From Marinicella algicola (GTDB lineage: Bacteria; Pseudomonadota; Gammaproteobacteria; Xanthomonadales; Marinicellaceae): a stretch of 64,000 nucleotides of DNA. The stretch spans positions 1,304,501 to 1,368,500 of the forward strand of contig NZ_JAQOMR010000001.1 in the NCBI RefSeq assembly GCF_028401385.1, in the 5' to 3' direction. The notes below the pieces were generated by a model. The model saw only the letters and a list, made by a program, of their open reading frames with translations. It had not been told where the DNA came from and did no database searches. Positions within the stretch are counted from its first letter, which is position 1, and each line of letters opens with the position of its first letter. The translations under genes were made by a program, and so were the position numbers. Of this stretch, positions 8,206-18,793 are shown piece after piece.

Positions 8206-9725
8206 ATGACCGACGACGTGATCCTGAAAATTGCCAATGTGAGCAAATCTTTCGGCGCCATCCAGGCGTTGAAGAGCGTGAATTTCGAGTTGCGCAGGGG
8301 GAAATCCACGCGCTTGCCGGCGAGAACGGTGCGGGTAAGTCGACCTTGATGAATGTGATCGACGGCATCCTGCAGCCTGACAGCGGCGAGATCATTCGCG
8401 ATGGCGAGGCGGTTCGGATATCGTCTCCCGCGGTGGCCCAACACCTCGGCATCGGCCTGGTGCATCAGGAGATCGCACTGTGCCCGGACGTCACGGTCGC
8501 GGAGAACATGTTCATGGCCGCAACCAATGTGAGCCGGTCGTTTCTGATGGACTACAATGCTCTGCGGAAGAAGGCGAAGATTGTTCTTGAGGAACTTGCC
8601 GACATCAATCCCGCAACTCTGGTGCGCGATCTTTCAATCTCCAGCCAGCAACTGGTTGAAATCGCCAAGGCCCTGACGCTGGATTGCCGGGTGTTGATCC
8701 TGGATGAGCCGACCGCGGCGCTGACGGAAACCGAGGCGCAGGTGTTGTTTGCGATCATGCGCCGCCTGGCCGATCGCGGGATATCGATCATCTATATCTC
8801 GCACCGCATGGCTGAAATCTTCGACAATTGTGATCGTGTTTCCGTGTTTCGCGACGGCCAGTATATCGTCACCTACAATGTCGCCGATATCGAGCCGGGC
8901 GATGTCGTAAACGCCATGGTCGGGCGGGTGATCGACAAGCTTTACCCGGAAAAACAGTCTCCCGCGGAGGTATCCGAAGAGATTGTCCTCAAAGTCGACA
9001 GGCTGAGCGAGGCTCGGCGCTTCCAAGATATATCCTTCGAGCTGAAGAAAGGTGAGATCCTCGGTTTCGCTGGGCTGATAGGCTCCGGTCGCAGCGAGAT
9101 CGTCAAGGGTATTTGTCGTCTCGAAGGCGATGTAGCAGGCGAGGTATGGCTGAACGGTCAAAAGTTAGCGCTTGCCGAGTATGCCGACAGCATTGCCGCC
9201 GGCATGGTCTATTTGAGCGAGGACCGCAAGGGCGACGGCGTCTTTCTGGATATGTCGATCGCGGAGAATGTTTCGGCGCTTGACCTCGACCAGATCTCCG
9301 GTTTCGGCGGGCTGATCAGCAGCAGCAAAGAGCACGGCTTGGCCGAGCGGCTTGGCCGCACGCTCAACCTCAAATATGGCCGTCTCAGCGATCCGGTTTC
9401 GTCGCTGTCAGGCGGAAACCAGCAGAAGGTGGCGCTCGCGAAGATGCTGTCGGTCAATCCGAAGCTGATCTTTCTCGACGAGCCGACGCGCGGCGTCGAT
9501 GTCGGCGCCAAATCCGAAATTCACCGCATTCTGCGCGAACTGGCGCGGGCAGGCGTCGGCATCGTGACGATCTCGTCCGAACTGCCGGAGCTGATCGGCA
9601 TCTGCGACCGCATCCTGGTGGTGCGCGAGGGGCGTATCAGCGGCGAGGTCGCTGGTGAGGCGATGACCGAGGAAAACATAATGCATCTGGCATCCGTGCT
9701 TGATCATCGAAAACAGACTGCCTGA
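8206..9725 (+). CDS. Sugar ABC transporter ATP-binding protein (two ATPase domains), one frame break
   Basis: About 507 residues with two ATPase domains, as in RbsA/MglA-type subunits. Domain 1 has Walker [11 protein letters not shown], an [15 protein letters not shown] signature and Walker [14 protein letters not shown]. Domain 2 has the degenerate A-loop typical of this family, [14 protein letters not shown] and [17 protein letters not shown]. The N-terminus [20 protein letters not shown] is in another frame; one G is missing from the run at 8297-8301, and its addition joins both parts. It powers uptake through the permease at 9737. Start at 8206 fits the family length. Confidence 0.9.
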
Positions 9726-9736
9726 GGGAGGGTGAG

Positions 9737-10735
9737 GTGGACAGTGCTATGGAAATGTCAGCGCCAAAGCCGGGACGCGGCGGTACAAGCCCGCTGAAGA
9801 AACTGTTCAGAATGCGCGAGACGGGACTGATCGCGATTATTCTTACTTTGTTTATCGTGATGTCCCTTGCCTCGCCTTATTTCCTGACCTGGGTGAATAT
9901 GCGGGCGATGGCGATGGCCTTTGCGGTTGAGGGCATCGTGGTGGTGGGCATGACGATCCTTTTGATATCGGGCGGCATCGATCTCTCCGTAGGCTCGGTA
10001 ACGGCACTGGCGATGGTGATTGGAGGTTGGCTTTATCTCCATGGGGTCGATCCCTGGGTCGCATCGGCGATATCGATTGCGGCCTGCGCAGGCATCGGCG
10101 CTTTCATGGGCTTTTTCGTCACACGCGTTGGACTGCATCACTTCATCGTGTCGCTGGCGGTGATGGTGATCGCGCGCGGCATATGCCTGCTGGCGACCGG
10201 AGGACGCCCGCTCGGGCTCTACACCCTGCCGCCGGAGTTCAAGTTCATCGGGCAGGGCACGATCGGGCCAGTGCCGCTGGTGATTGTTATCTTTCTCGTC
10301 GTCGTTGTTGCATTCGACTTCGCGCTGCGCCGGACCACGCTTTTCCGCAAGGTGTTTTACACCGGCAGCAACGAGAAGGCGGCGGCCTATTCCGGCGTTC
10401 GCACCAAGCGGGTGATCTTCTCCACGACCACGCTGTGCTCGGCACTCTGCGGCGTCGCCGGCATCATCTATATGGCGCGTTTCGGCTCGGCCCAGCCGAC
10501 CTTCGGTATCGGTATGGAGCTCAATGTGATTGCCGCCGCCGTCATCGGCGGGGCAAGTCTCAGTGGTGGCTCGGGCACGATTTTAGGTGCGATACTTGGC
10601 ACGGTCCTGCTGTCGGTGGTTTCCAGCTCGCTGGCGCTGCTGGACGTATCGGTCTACTGGCAGGACATCATTCGCGGGTCGATCCTGCTGTCGGCTGTTT
10701 CGATCGATCATTACCTCCACAAAGTGCGTGCATAG
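9737..10735 (+). CDS. Sugar ABC transporter permease (RbsC type)
   Basis: Intact, 332 residues, about ten hydrophobic segments, BPD_transp_2 family. The conserved GGIDLSVGSVTALAMVIGGW block and the GTILGAILGTVLLSVVSSSLAL region near the C-terminus are typical. It forms the membrane pore for the ATPase and binding protein just upstream. The GTG start at 9737 lies 11 bases after the ATPase stop, behind GGGAGG; an ATG at 9749 is also possible. Confidence 0.9.
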   Translation: MDSAMEMSAPKPGRGGTSPLKKLFRMRETGLIAIILTLFIVMSLASPYFLTWVNMRAMAMAFAVEGIVVVGMTILLISGGIDLSVGSVTALAMVIGGWLYLHGVDPWVASAISIAACAGIGAFMGFFVTRVGLHHFIVSLAVMVIARGICLLATGGRPLGLYTLPPEFKFIGQGTIGPVPLVIVIFLVVVVAFDFALRRTTLFRKVFYTGSNEKAAAYSGVRTKRVIFSTTTLCSALCGVAGIIYMARFGSAQPTFGIGMELNVIAAAVIGGASLSGGSGTILGAILGTVLLSVVSSSLALLDVSVYWQDIIRGSILLSAVSIDHYLHKVRA

Positions 10736-10749
10736 AAGGGGCCTCGGAC

Positions 10750-11673
10750 ATGCCCGACCACAATCTTGATTTTGAAACTGCCCGCCAGATGCACACCGTT
10801 CTGGTGCTGCATTTCCTCGAGGGATGAAGCAGTCGGAAATCGCGCAACGGCTCAACCTGTCGCATTCCAAGGTCAACCGGTTGATCGCCCAGGGGCGCAG
10901 ACTCGGCATGGTTCGGATCGATATCGAGACTCCCTATCAGCGCCTGATGGAGCTTGAAGCGGCACTGGTGCAAGCGACGTCCCTGAGGTCTGCAGTGATC
11001 ACGCCGACCGTGTCCGCGAATGCTGAAACCAACCTGCAGCAGGTCGGCAAGGCAGCCGCCAGCGTGATCCTCGAAAATGTCCGCGACGGCGACGTCATCG
11101 CCGTTACCGGCGGTAAGGCCGTCAGCGCGACGGTCGACAATCTGGTCGCCGACCGCAGTTTCGATGTCACCGTGGTGCCGCTGACGGGAGGCGTTCAGGG
11201 AAGTTCTATACCGACGTCAACAATCTGGCCTCGAGGCTTGCCGAACGCCTGGGGGCAGGGCGCTGATGGTCCATGCGCCGCTTTTCGCCGAAAGCCGGGC
11301 GCAATGCGAGATGCTCAAGGAAATGTCCTCCGTGCGCGAGGTTTTCGATCTGGCGCGCGCCGCCAACCTTGCCCTCACGGGCATCGGTTCCATCGAGCCA
11401 AGCGGATCGAGCTATTACGATCTGAACCCGGTTCCGGAGGAGGACCGGAAGATGATGGTCGGGCTAGGCGTATCGGCGGAGTTCATGGCCCATCTGATCC
11501 TGGAGGGCGGAAACCTCGCGAATTACGAACTGAACTCGCGGCTGGTCGCTGTCGCGCCCTCTGAGATCTCAGGTTGCCGAACGGTGATCGGCGTCGCCTC
11601 CGGCCAGCATAAGGTTCGCCCGATCCAGACGGTTCTGAGCGGAAAATACCTGGATCTCGTTGATCCTGGATGA
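10750..11673 (+). CDS. SorC/DeoR-type sugar-sensing transcriptional regulator, three frame breaks
   Basis: The N-terminus holds a helix-turn-helix (KQSEIAQRLNLSHSKVNRLI), followed by a SorC sugar-binding domain (VTGGKAVSATVDNLV, VPLTGGVQG, LTGIGSIEPSGSSYY, ending in GQHKVRPIQTVLSGKYLD). Such regulators, like EryD, bind a phosphorylated sugar intermediate and control their own operon. Three breaks occur, each in a G-run (10821-10823, 11198-11200, 11251-11255), and one added G at each joins the pieces to a normal protein of about 309 residues. It lies within the operon and probably acts on the dyads at 7015-7085. Confidence 0.85.
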
Positions 11674-11717
11674 GGGGACTGTGAACGCGGTCCTCGCAGA
11701 AATGGAAAGGTCTAAAA

Positions 11718-12712
11718 ATGTCGCATGAAATGTCAAAACGCCCGATCGGTAAATCCGGCATCGAGGCCTCCGTGGTCGGTCTCGGTACCTGGGCAATCGG
11801 CGGCTGGATGTGGGGCGGCACGGACGAGGTGCGCTCCATCGAGGCCATCCACGCCGCCCTGGATGAGGGCATCACGCTGATCGATACCGCGCCCGCCTAT
11901 GGCCAGGGGCTGGCCGAAGAGATCGTCGGAAAAGCGCTTGCCGGGCGGCGCGACAAGGTGGTTCTGGCAACTAAATGTGGTCTGGTCTGGCATACGCCGC
12001 AGGGCAATCATTTCTTCGACTACGACGGACAACCGGTCCATCGATATCTCGGCAAGGAATCGATCGTCTATGAAATCGAGCAGAGCCTCAAGCGTCTCGG
12101 GACCGACTATATCGATCACTACATCACCCATTGGCAGGATCCGACAACGCCCGTCGATGAGACGATGGAGGCGCTGGAGCAGCTGAAACGACAAGGGAAG
12201 ATCCGCTCGATCGGCGCTAGCAATACTTCGGCAGATGATATCGCTGCTTATCTGGCCGCGGGAGAACTCGACGCAATCCAGGAAGAATACAGCATGGTCA
12301 AACGGGATATCGAGACCACGCTGCTTCCGGTCTGCTTACGCAACCGCGTTTCGGTGCTGAGCTACTCCTCTCTGGCGCTGGGCCTTCTGAGCGGAAAGGT
12401 CGGTCCTGACCGGACGTTCAGCGGCGATGACCAGCGCAAGGACAATCCCCGTTTCTCACTCGAAAACCGGCGGAAGGTCGCGGCCCTGATGGACACGATC
12501 GAACCGATCGCCAGCGCTTGCGACGCCAGTCTGGCGCAGGTGGTGATTGCATGGACGCTGGCCCAGCCGGGTATCACCTTTCGCTGTGTGGCGCGAGAAA
12601 TGCTCAACAGGCGCGCGAGAACGCTGCGGCGGGTCGGCTCACGCTTTCTGGGGAGGAAAGGGAAATCATCAGCAGTGCTATTGCGACCCATCTGAGCGAA
12701 CTGGACGGTTAA
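11718..12712 (+). CDS. Aldo/keto reductase, one frame break
   Basis: NADPH-dependent TIM-barrel oxidoreductase. Visible are VVGLGTWAIGGWMWGG at the N-terminus, the catalytic Asp-Tyr pair (LIDTAPAYGQG), Lys (LATKCGLVW) and His (HYITHWQDP). Near 12579-12581 a T is lost from a run; the continuation SLCGARNAQQARENA restores the cofactor-binding end and the stop at 12712. Its place after the regulator and before the FAD dehydrogenase suggests it interconverts an aldehyde or ketone with an alcohol in the same pathway. Substrate unknown. Confidence 0.85.
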
Positions 12713-12738
12713 CCGACCGCAATATTGAATTTGAGAAC

Positions 12739-12756
12739 GCCGGAGCCCACTCCGGC
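12739..12756 (+). other. Intercistronic hairpin
   Basis: Perfect seven-base-pair inverted repeat GCCGGAG-CCCA-CTCCGGC between the aldo/keto reductase and the FAD dehydrogenase, without a T-run. It could set mRNA stability or partial read-through inside the operon. Confidence 0.4.
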
Positions 12757-12769
12757 GAACGGAGACCCT

Positions 12770-14495
12770 ATGTCTGCGCAAAGAGCGAAAATCCTTAAGA
12801 AACTGGCCGCAAACGGCGTCTTTGACGTCGTTGTGATCGGGGGGCATCAATGGTCTGGGGGTTTTCCGGGACCTGTCGCTGCAGGGTCTTCGTGTGCTGT
12901 TGGTGGAGCAAAACGATTTTTGCTCTGGCTGCAGCGCCGCTCCGTCGCGCATGATCCACGGCGGCCTGCGCTATCTGGAAAACGGCGAGTTCGACCTGGT
13001 CCGCGAATCCCTTGCCGAGCGCGACGCCCTGCTTGCCAACGCGCCGCATATGGTCCGGCCATTGCCGACAACCATACCGGTCACCTCCTATCTATCCGGC
13101 CTGTTCAATTCGGCGGCAACCCTGTTCGGCGGATCGGGCAAGCCATCGAGCCGGGGCGCATTGCCAATCAAACTCGGCCTGACCCTTTACGACATAATTA
13201 CGCGCGGGCGAAGCAGGCTGCCGAAACACACATTCCGCGGCGCTGCGAAGACCCGTCGGAGGTGGCCGGAGCTCACCGGCAGGCTGCGCTGCTCGGCCAC
13301 CTATTACGACGCCTGGATATCCTATCCCGAAAGGCTGGGTGTGGAGTTGGTGCTGGATACGGAGCGCGCCGCGCCGGCTTCGATTGCCTTGAATTATGCC
13401 GAGATCAGCCCACAGGGCGAGGGCTATACGGTAACGGACAAGGAGACCGGCAATAGCTACTCTCTATCCACCCGCGTCATCGTCAACGCATCCGGCGCCT
13501 GGCTCGATGAGGTGAACGCAAAGATCGCGCCGCATGGGGAAGAGGGCTGGCAACTGGTCTCAGGCACGAAGGGTTCGCACCTCATTATCGACAATGACCG
13601 ACTCCTTGCGGGGCTCAACGGTCACATGATCTACTTCGAGAACGCGGATGGCCGCGTCTGCATCGTGTTTCCCTATCTGGGCAAGGTGCTTGCCGGCTCG
13701 ACGGATATCAGGGTTCAGCATGCCGGTCGCACGCGCTGCGAGGACGAGGAGCTTGCCTATATACTCGGTTCTCTGAAATTGGTTTTTCCTGGAATCGCCA
13801 TTCACCAGAGCGAAGTGGTCTTCAGCTACAGCGGCATCCGTCCGCTGCCTGTCAGCGACCACGATTTCACGGGACGGATCTCGCGCGACCACAAGGTGCA
13901 TCGCATTGACGGACCCGTGCCGCAATTCTGCATGGTTGGCGGCAAATGGACATCGTTCAGGGCTTTTTCAGAGCAGGCCGCCGATGCCGTGCTGACGGAA
14001 CTCGGGCGTGAGCGGGTCACGCGAACCGAGGCGCTGCCGATCGGCGGCGGACGCGATTACCCGGAAAGGCCCGAATTGTTGGTCAGCGAGCTGATGGATA
14101 CTTTTGGCATCAGCCAGGCGCGCGCAACGCATATGGCGGACGCCTACGGAACGCGTTCGCGGACCCTGCTACCGGCTCTGGCGACCCGAGCGGATGACAC
14201 GCCGATTGAAGGACTTGAACTCACGACCGCGGAAATCGCCTTGGTTACTGCCGATGAGCATGTCGAGCACCTTTCCGATATCATTCTGCGCCGGACGTCG
14301 CTTGCCATCACCGGCAGGATTGATCACGAGCAGATCAAGGCTATTTCCGCGGTCATGGCGCAAGAGCTGGGCTGGGATGACGCCCGCCAGGCGAGAGAAT
14401 GTCAGGCGGTCATCGAAGAGTTGCGGGACTATCACGGGGTCCCGCCGGAAATTCTGAAACAGAGAGCAGAGACAAGGAGCCGGCAATGCGCATAA
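12770..14495 (+). CDS. GlpD/EryB-like FAD-dependent polyol-phosphate dehydrogenase, one frame break
   Basis: Membrane-associated flavoenzyme family that oxidises glycerol-3-phosphate or related polyol phosphates and passes electrons to quinone. The N-terminus MSAQRAKILKKLAANGVF leads into the Rossmann strand VVVIGGGINGLG, broken at the G-run 12839-12844 (two Gs seem to be missing). After that come SRMIHGGLRYLENGEF (family signature), VNASGAWLDEVN, and the FAD-site end VGGKWTSFRAFSEQAAD with a C-terminal domain. Length about 575 residues, somewhat long for GlpD. A GGAG site precedes the ATG at 12770. In erythritol operons a GlpD-like enzyme (EryB) acts with an FGGY kinase and a SorC regulator; this operon shows the same trio, but the true substrate is unknown. 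Confidence 0.8.
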
Positions 14496-15328
14496 GCACG
14501 AAAGCCCGCATGAACCGATTGTTCACCAATGGGGGATGCCTGGATGTCGCCATCGACCATGGGGTCTGCAACGAGCCCGGTTTCCTGGTCGGCCTTGAGG
14601 ACATGGCCGGCGTGGTCGACAGGCTGATCAAGGCAGGGCCTGACGCTATTCAGATGGCCTATGGCCCGGCGGACCTGTTGCAGGGCCGGACGGAAAAGGA
14701 CAAGCCGGCGCTGGTGATGCGCATCGACATGGGCAATCCCTATAATGACCAGCGTCATCGGGTGATGTGGTCAATGCTGCAGAACGCGGATGAACCTATC
14801 ATCGGCGCGCTTGAGATGGATGCGGCCTGCGTGGTGGTCAATCTGTTCATGCTGCCTGACGAGCCCGAGCTTTTCCGCCAGTGCGTGGAAAATATCTCGC
14901 GTGTGCGAGCGGCCTGCCACAAATACGGCATGCCGCTGATGATCGAGCCTCTGGTAATGCTGCCCAATGATGTGCGCGGCGGCTATCAGGTCGATGGCGA
15001 CGTCGAAAAGATCGTGACGCTGGTGCGGCTGGCAAGCGAAATGGGCGCCGACATCATCAAGGCTGACCCGACCGAAAATCCGGAGGATTTTCATCGTGTG
15101 GTCGAGGCAGCGCGCGTGCCGGTGCTGGTGCGCGGCGGTGGCAAGGAAGATCTGAGAGCGGTGCTGGGCAAATCAGCAACCTTGATAGCGCAGGGCGCAA
15201 AAGGCATGGTCTATGGCCGCAACATCTATCAGCATGATAGTCCGGCGGCGGTGGTCGCGGCCTTGATGGCGATCATCCATTACGGCGCCGGCGGCGACGA
15301 AGCGTGGGAAATCTATAGTCGTGGCTGA
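14486..15328 (+). CDS. Class I aldolase of the DeoC/FbaB/LsrF family
   Basis: Intact, 280 residues, TIM barrel. The Schiff-base Lys is probably that in GADIIKADPTEN; VLVRGGGKEDLRAVL and AKGMVYGRNIYQH form the phosphate-binding end, as in FbaB/LsrF proteins. It would cleave a phosphorylated keto-sugar made by the kinase and dehydrogenase. The ATG overlaps the end of the FAD dehydrogenase by ten bases and has AAGGAG upstream, so the two are translationally coupled. Whether it makes dihydroxyacetone phosphate or another product cannot be seen. Confidence 0.85.
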   Translation: MRISTKARMNRLFTNGGCLDVAIDHGVCNEPGFLVGLEDMAGVVDRLIKAGPDAIQMAYGPADLLQGRTEKDKPALVMRIDMGNPYNDQRHRVMWSMLQNADEPIIGALEMDAACVVVNLFMLPDEPELFRQCVENISRVRAACHKYGMPLMIEPLVMLPNDVRGGYQVDGDVEKIVTLVRLASEMGADIIKADPTENPEDFHRVVEAARVPVLVRGGGKEDLRAVLGKSATLIAQGAKGMVYGRNIYQHDSPAAVVAALMAIIHYGAGGDEAWEIYSRG

Positions 15329-16835
15329 TCAAGCAAGATATCTGCTGGGGCTGGATGCCGGCAACACCGTGATCAAGGCGGTGTTGTTCGATCTCGAGGA
15401 CGGCAGATTGCCGCTCATGCCATTGATGGTGCAACCGACACGCCCGCGCCCGGTATGATTGAACGATCCGTCGCCGAGCTTTGGGACAATGCCCGGGTCG
15501 CGATCAGGGGCTGTCTTGAGGCCAGTGGTTGTCCGCCATCCGCGATCGCCGCCATCGGCATGGCAGGGCACGGCAACGGGCTCTACCTGCTGGACAGGGA
15601 CGACGAAGCTCTGATCGGCATACAGTCGCTTGACACCAGAGCTGCGGCGCTTGCCGGTGAACTGGATGCGGCCAGAGGCGATGCGCTTCACGCCATTTGC
15701 CTCCAGCGGCCATGGCCGTCGCAAACCCCGACGCTGCTTGCATGGCTGAAGGTCAATCGTCCGGACATATATAGGCGGGCGGGGACGCTGCTTTTCGCCA
15801 AGGACGTCATAGGCTGGCATCTGACCGGCCAAAGGGCGAGCGAGATTTCGGATATGTCGGGCGCCGGTCTGCTTCGTTTGCCTGAGGCCGCCTATGATAG
15901 TGATCTGCTTGCGCTCTATGGTCTCGAAGATGCCCAAAGGCTGTTGCCGGAGCTTGTTGAGCCGACCAGTATTGTTGGTACGGTAACCAAAGCTGCGGCG
16001 GAGGCGACCGGACTTGCCGAGGGCACGCCGGTGGTCGCCGGCTATTTCGATGTGGTGGCCTCCGCGCTCGGCTCGGGCGCGGTCGGCAGGGGGCGGCCTC
16101 GATTATTGTTGGAAGCTGGTCGGTCAATCAGGTCTTTTCCGAAGTCCCGGTGCGCGATGATCGTGTCTTCATGATCTCGGCCTATGGCCGCAACCGGTTT
16201 GCCAACATGGAAAACAGCGCCACGTCGGCGGCCAATCTGGAATGGTATGTGAGGACTTGCGTGGAGCGCGGCGGCCATCACGACGATCCCTTCGGCTTTG
16301 TGAATGACGCCGTCGGCGGCGTGACGCCGGGACCTGAAGATCCGATGTTTCACCCTTTCTCTATGGTGGTCGGTTGGGCGCGCATCAGCGCGGCGGCTTT
16401 TTCGGCCTCGCCGGCTGGCATGGGGAAGGGCACTTGCTGCGCGCGCTCTACGAGGGCGTGATGTTCGAGCATCGTCGCCATATCGAAGTGCTGGCGCAGG
16501 CCGGCGTAACCTTCGACAGGGCGGCGCTTGCGGGCGGCGGGGCGCGTTCTCCACATTGGCCGCCAGTGTTCGCTGATGGGCTTGGCGTCCCGGTCACCGT
16601 CGCGCAAGCGCGCGAAACCGGCGCTCTGGGCGCTGTGATCGCCGCATCCGTTGGCGTCGGCATCCATGTTGATGAGGCGGCGGCTGTCGCCAGGATGACC
16701 CGGCCGGCCTGTACCTTTGAGCCCGATCCGCAAATGCGCGCCCATTATGACAGGCGCTATGAAATATGGAATCGTGCGATCCGGGCAATGGAGCCGGTGT
16801 GGCGTGATCTTGCGGCTTCGGAGACCGAGGGATGA
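15321..16835 (+). CDS. FGGY-family carbohydrate kinase, three frame breaks
   Basis: ATP-dependent sugar or polyol kinase. The N-terminal domain starts with the phosphate-1 motif LLGLDAGNTVIKAVLFD; later come MAGHGNGLYLLDRD, FAKDVIGWHLTGQ, the C-terminal domain with GAHQRGGFFGLAGWH, and the adenosine motif LAGGGARSPHWPPVFAD. Breaks near 15408, 16089-16093 (G-run) and 16363 each need one added base, giving about 505 residues, normal for the family. The GTG start overlaps the aldolase by eight bases, and the stop overlaps the next gene's ATG (ATGA). Resembles L-xylulose/erythritol kinases, but the substrate is not determined. Confidence 0.85.
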
Positions 16836-18436
16836 AACTGGACGGCAGCTATGACTACATCATCGTCGGGGCAGGGACGGCGGGCTGTGTTCTCGCCAGC
16901 CGGCTGACCGAGGATCCGGCCTGCCGCGTGTTGTTGCTGGAGGCGGGTGGCTCGGACAATTATCATTGGGTGCATATACCTGTCGGTTACCTCTATTGCA
17001 TCGGCAATCCGCGCACCGACTGGATGATGAAGACCGCCGCCGAACCGGGTCTCAACGGGCGCAGCCTGGTCTATCCGCGCGGCAAGGTGCTGGGCGGCTG
17101 CTCCTCGGTAAACGGCATGATCTACATGCGCGGCCAGTCCGCCGATTACGACCACTGGCGTCAGCTCGGCAATGTCGGCTGGGCGTGGGATGATGTTCTG
17201 CCCTATTTCCTGAAATCCGAGGATCATCATGCGGGCGCGAGCGCGATGCATGGCAGTGGCGGCGAATGGAAAGTCGCCCGTCAGCGAGGACGCTGGGACA
17301 TTCTCAAGGCCGTTCAGGAGGGCGCGAAGGAATTCGGCATCATGCCGCGCCCTGATTTCAACGATGGCAGCAATGAGGGCAGCGGATTCTTCGAGGTGAA
17401 CCAGAAGAACGGCGTGCGCTGGAACACTGCCAAGGGCTTTTGCGGCCCGCCCTGAAGCGGCCAAACCTGCGCCTTGTCACGCATGCCGAGACCGAACGGC
17501 TGATCATCGAGGACCGACGGGTGGCTGGCGTCCTGTTTCATCACAAGGACGCGGCCTTCACGGCGTGTGCAAAGGCTGAAGTGTTGCTTTGTGCTGGTGC
17601 GATCAACTCGCCAAAAATCCTCGAACTCTCCGGCGTTGGCGATCCGGAGCGGCTCTCTTCCGTTGGGATAGCCCCTGTTTCGCAAGACGGGGCGTGGGGA
17701 AAACCTGCAGGACCACCTGCAGATACGCACGGTCTACAAGGTGAAGAACACAAAGACACTTAACACCATGGTCCACTCTCTTCGCGGCAAGGCGGCAATA
17801 GCGCTTGAATACGGACTGACGCGATCGGGACCCATGTCGATGGCGCCGAGCCAGTTCGGCATGTTTACGAAATCCGATCCGTCGCTGGAGATGCCTGACC
17901 TCGAATATCACGTTCAGCCGCTTTCGACCGAGAGGCTGGGGGAACCGCTTCACACCTTTCCCGCCATCACGATTTCGGTCTGCAACCTCAGGCCTGAAAG
18001 CGTTGGAGCCAGCCACATAGCGACTGCTGACGCCACGGCACAGCCGGAAATCAGGTTGAACTATCTCTCGGCTGCCAAGGACAGGGATATTGCGGTCGCC
18101 TCGATCAGACAGGCCCGCAAGATCATGACGGCGAAGGCGCTGAAGCCTTACGGCCCGGAAGAAATTCTTCCCGGACCGGCAGTCGAGGGCGATGATGCGC
18201 TGCTTTCGGCAGCCGGCAACATCGCAACCACGATCTTCCATCCGGTCGGTACCTGCCGCATGGGCATCGATGGCGAGGCCGTTGTCGATCCGCAACTGCG
18301 GTTCCGGGGGATTGATGGTCTGAGGATCATCGATGCCTCGATCATGCCCAAAATCGTGTCCGGCAACACGGCCTCGCCCGTTGTGATGATCGCCGAAAAG
18401 GCCGCAGACCTGATCAGGAACGACTCTCGTTTTTGA
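16832..18436 (+). CDS. GMC-family FAD oxidoreductase (choline-dehydrogenase type), two frame breaks
   Basis: The N-terminal dinucleotide fold DYIIVGAGTAGCVLASRL is followed by the GMC signature 1 region (YPRGKVLGGCSSVNGMIYMR), signature 2 (GAINSPKILELSGVG) and GENLQDHL. The C-terminal catalytic His region is HPVGTCRMG, with the end DASIMPKIVSGNT. This enzyme family oxidises primary or secondary alcohol groups. One break at the T-run 17438-17441 is a lost base; a second near 17690 is in the opposite sense. Length about 535 residues is normal. As last gene of the operon it may carry out the first oxidation of the imported polyol; an enzyme of this class is unusual beside a kinase/aldolase route. 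Confidence 0.85.
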
Positions 18437-18793
18437 GCTAGGGCCGGAAGCGGCGCCGCGCCTCTTGGTGCCGAACATCTGCTCCTGCGGTTCGGGCGCG
18501 ATCGATCAGTTTCTTCTGGGTGTAGCCAAGAGGGGCATATGCCGATAGCCCGCGCAAGTTCAGCAACAGATAGTCGGTGATGCGATTGACCTCGAACCGC
18601 CGTGCGTTTGCCGCTTTGCGTATGGGGCAGCCCTTCACCATCTCGCTCGGTTTGAAAGCGGTATTCCTCGTCACGTCCGTATTGGGCCTGTCTAGACTTA
18701 TTCTGGTGTTAATAAATAAAAATATGGTAGAATTGAGTTCTTTTTGTCATTCTCCACTAGTGACCAAGATGCAGATGTGCCGGAGTACGAATT
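18437..18793. other. Intergenic region before the autotransporter
   Basis: A 78-codon open frame on the minus strand (18438-18674) has no recognised family and no good start site; I do not call it a gene. The right part (18690-18770) is AT-rich and likely carries the autotransporter promoter. No clear terminator for the preceding operon is seen. Confidence 0.5.

Noticed and set aside
10821..11255. Programmed frameshifting or phase variation in the G-runs of the SorC regulator
   Set aside because: The same type of break occurs in runs of all bases across housekeeping genes, so a common technical cause is simpler.
18438..18674. 78-codon minus-strand frame after the GMC gene
   Set aside because: No recognised family, no convincing start; possibly a fragment, but not supported as a gene.
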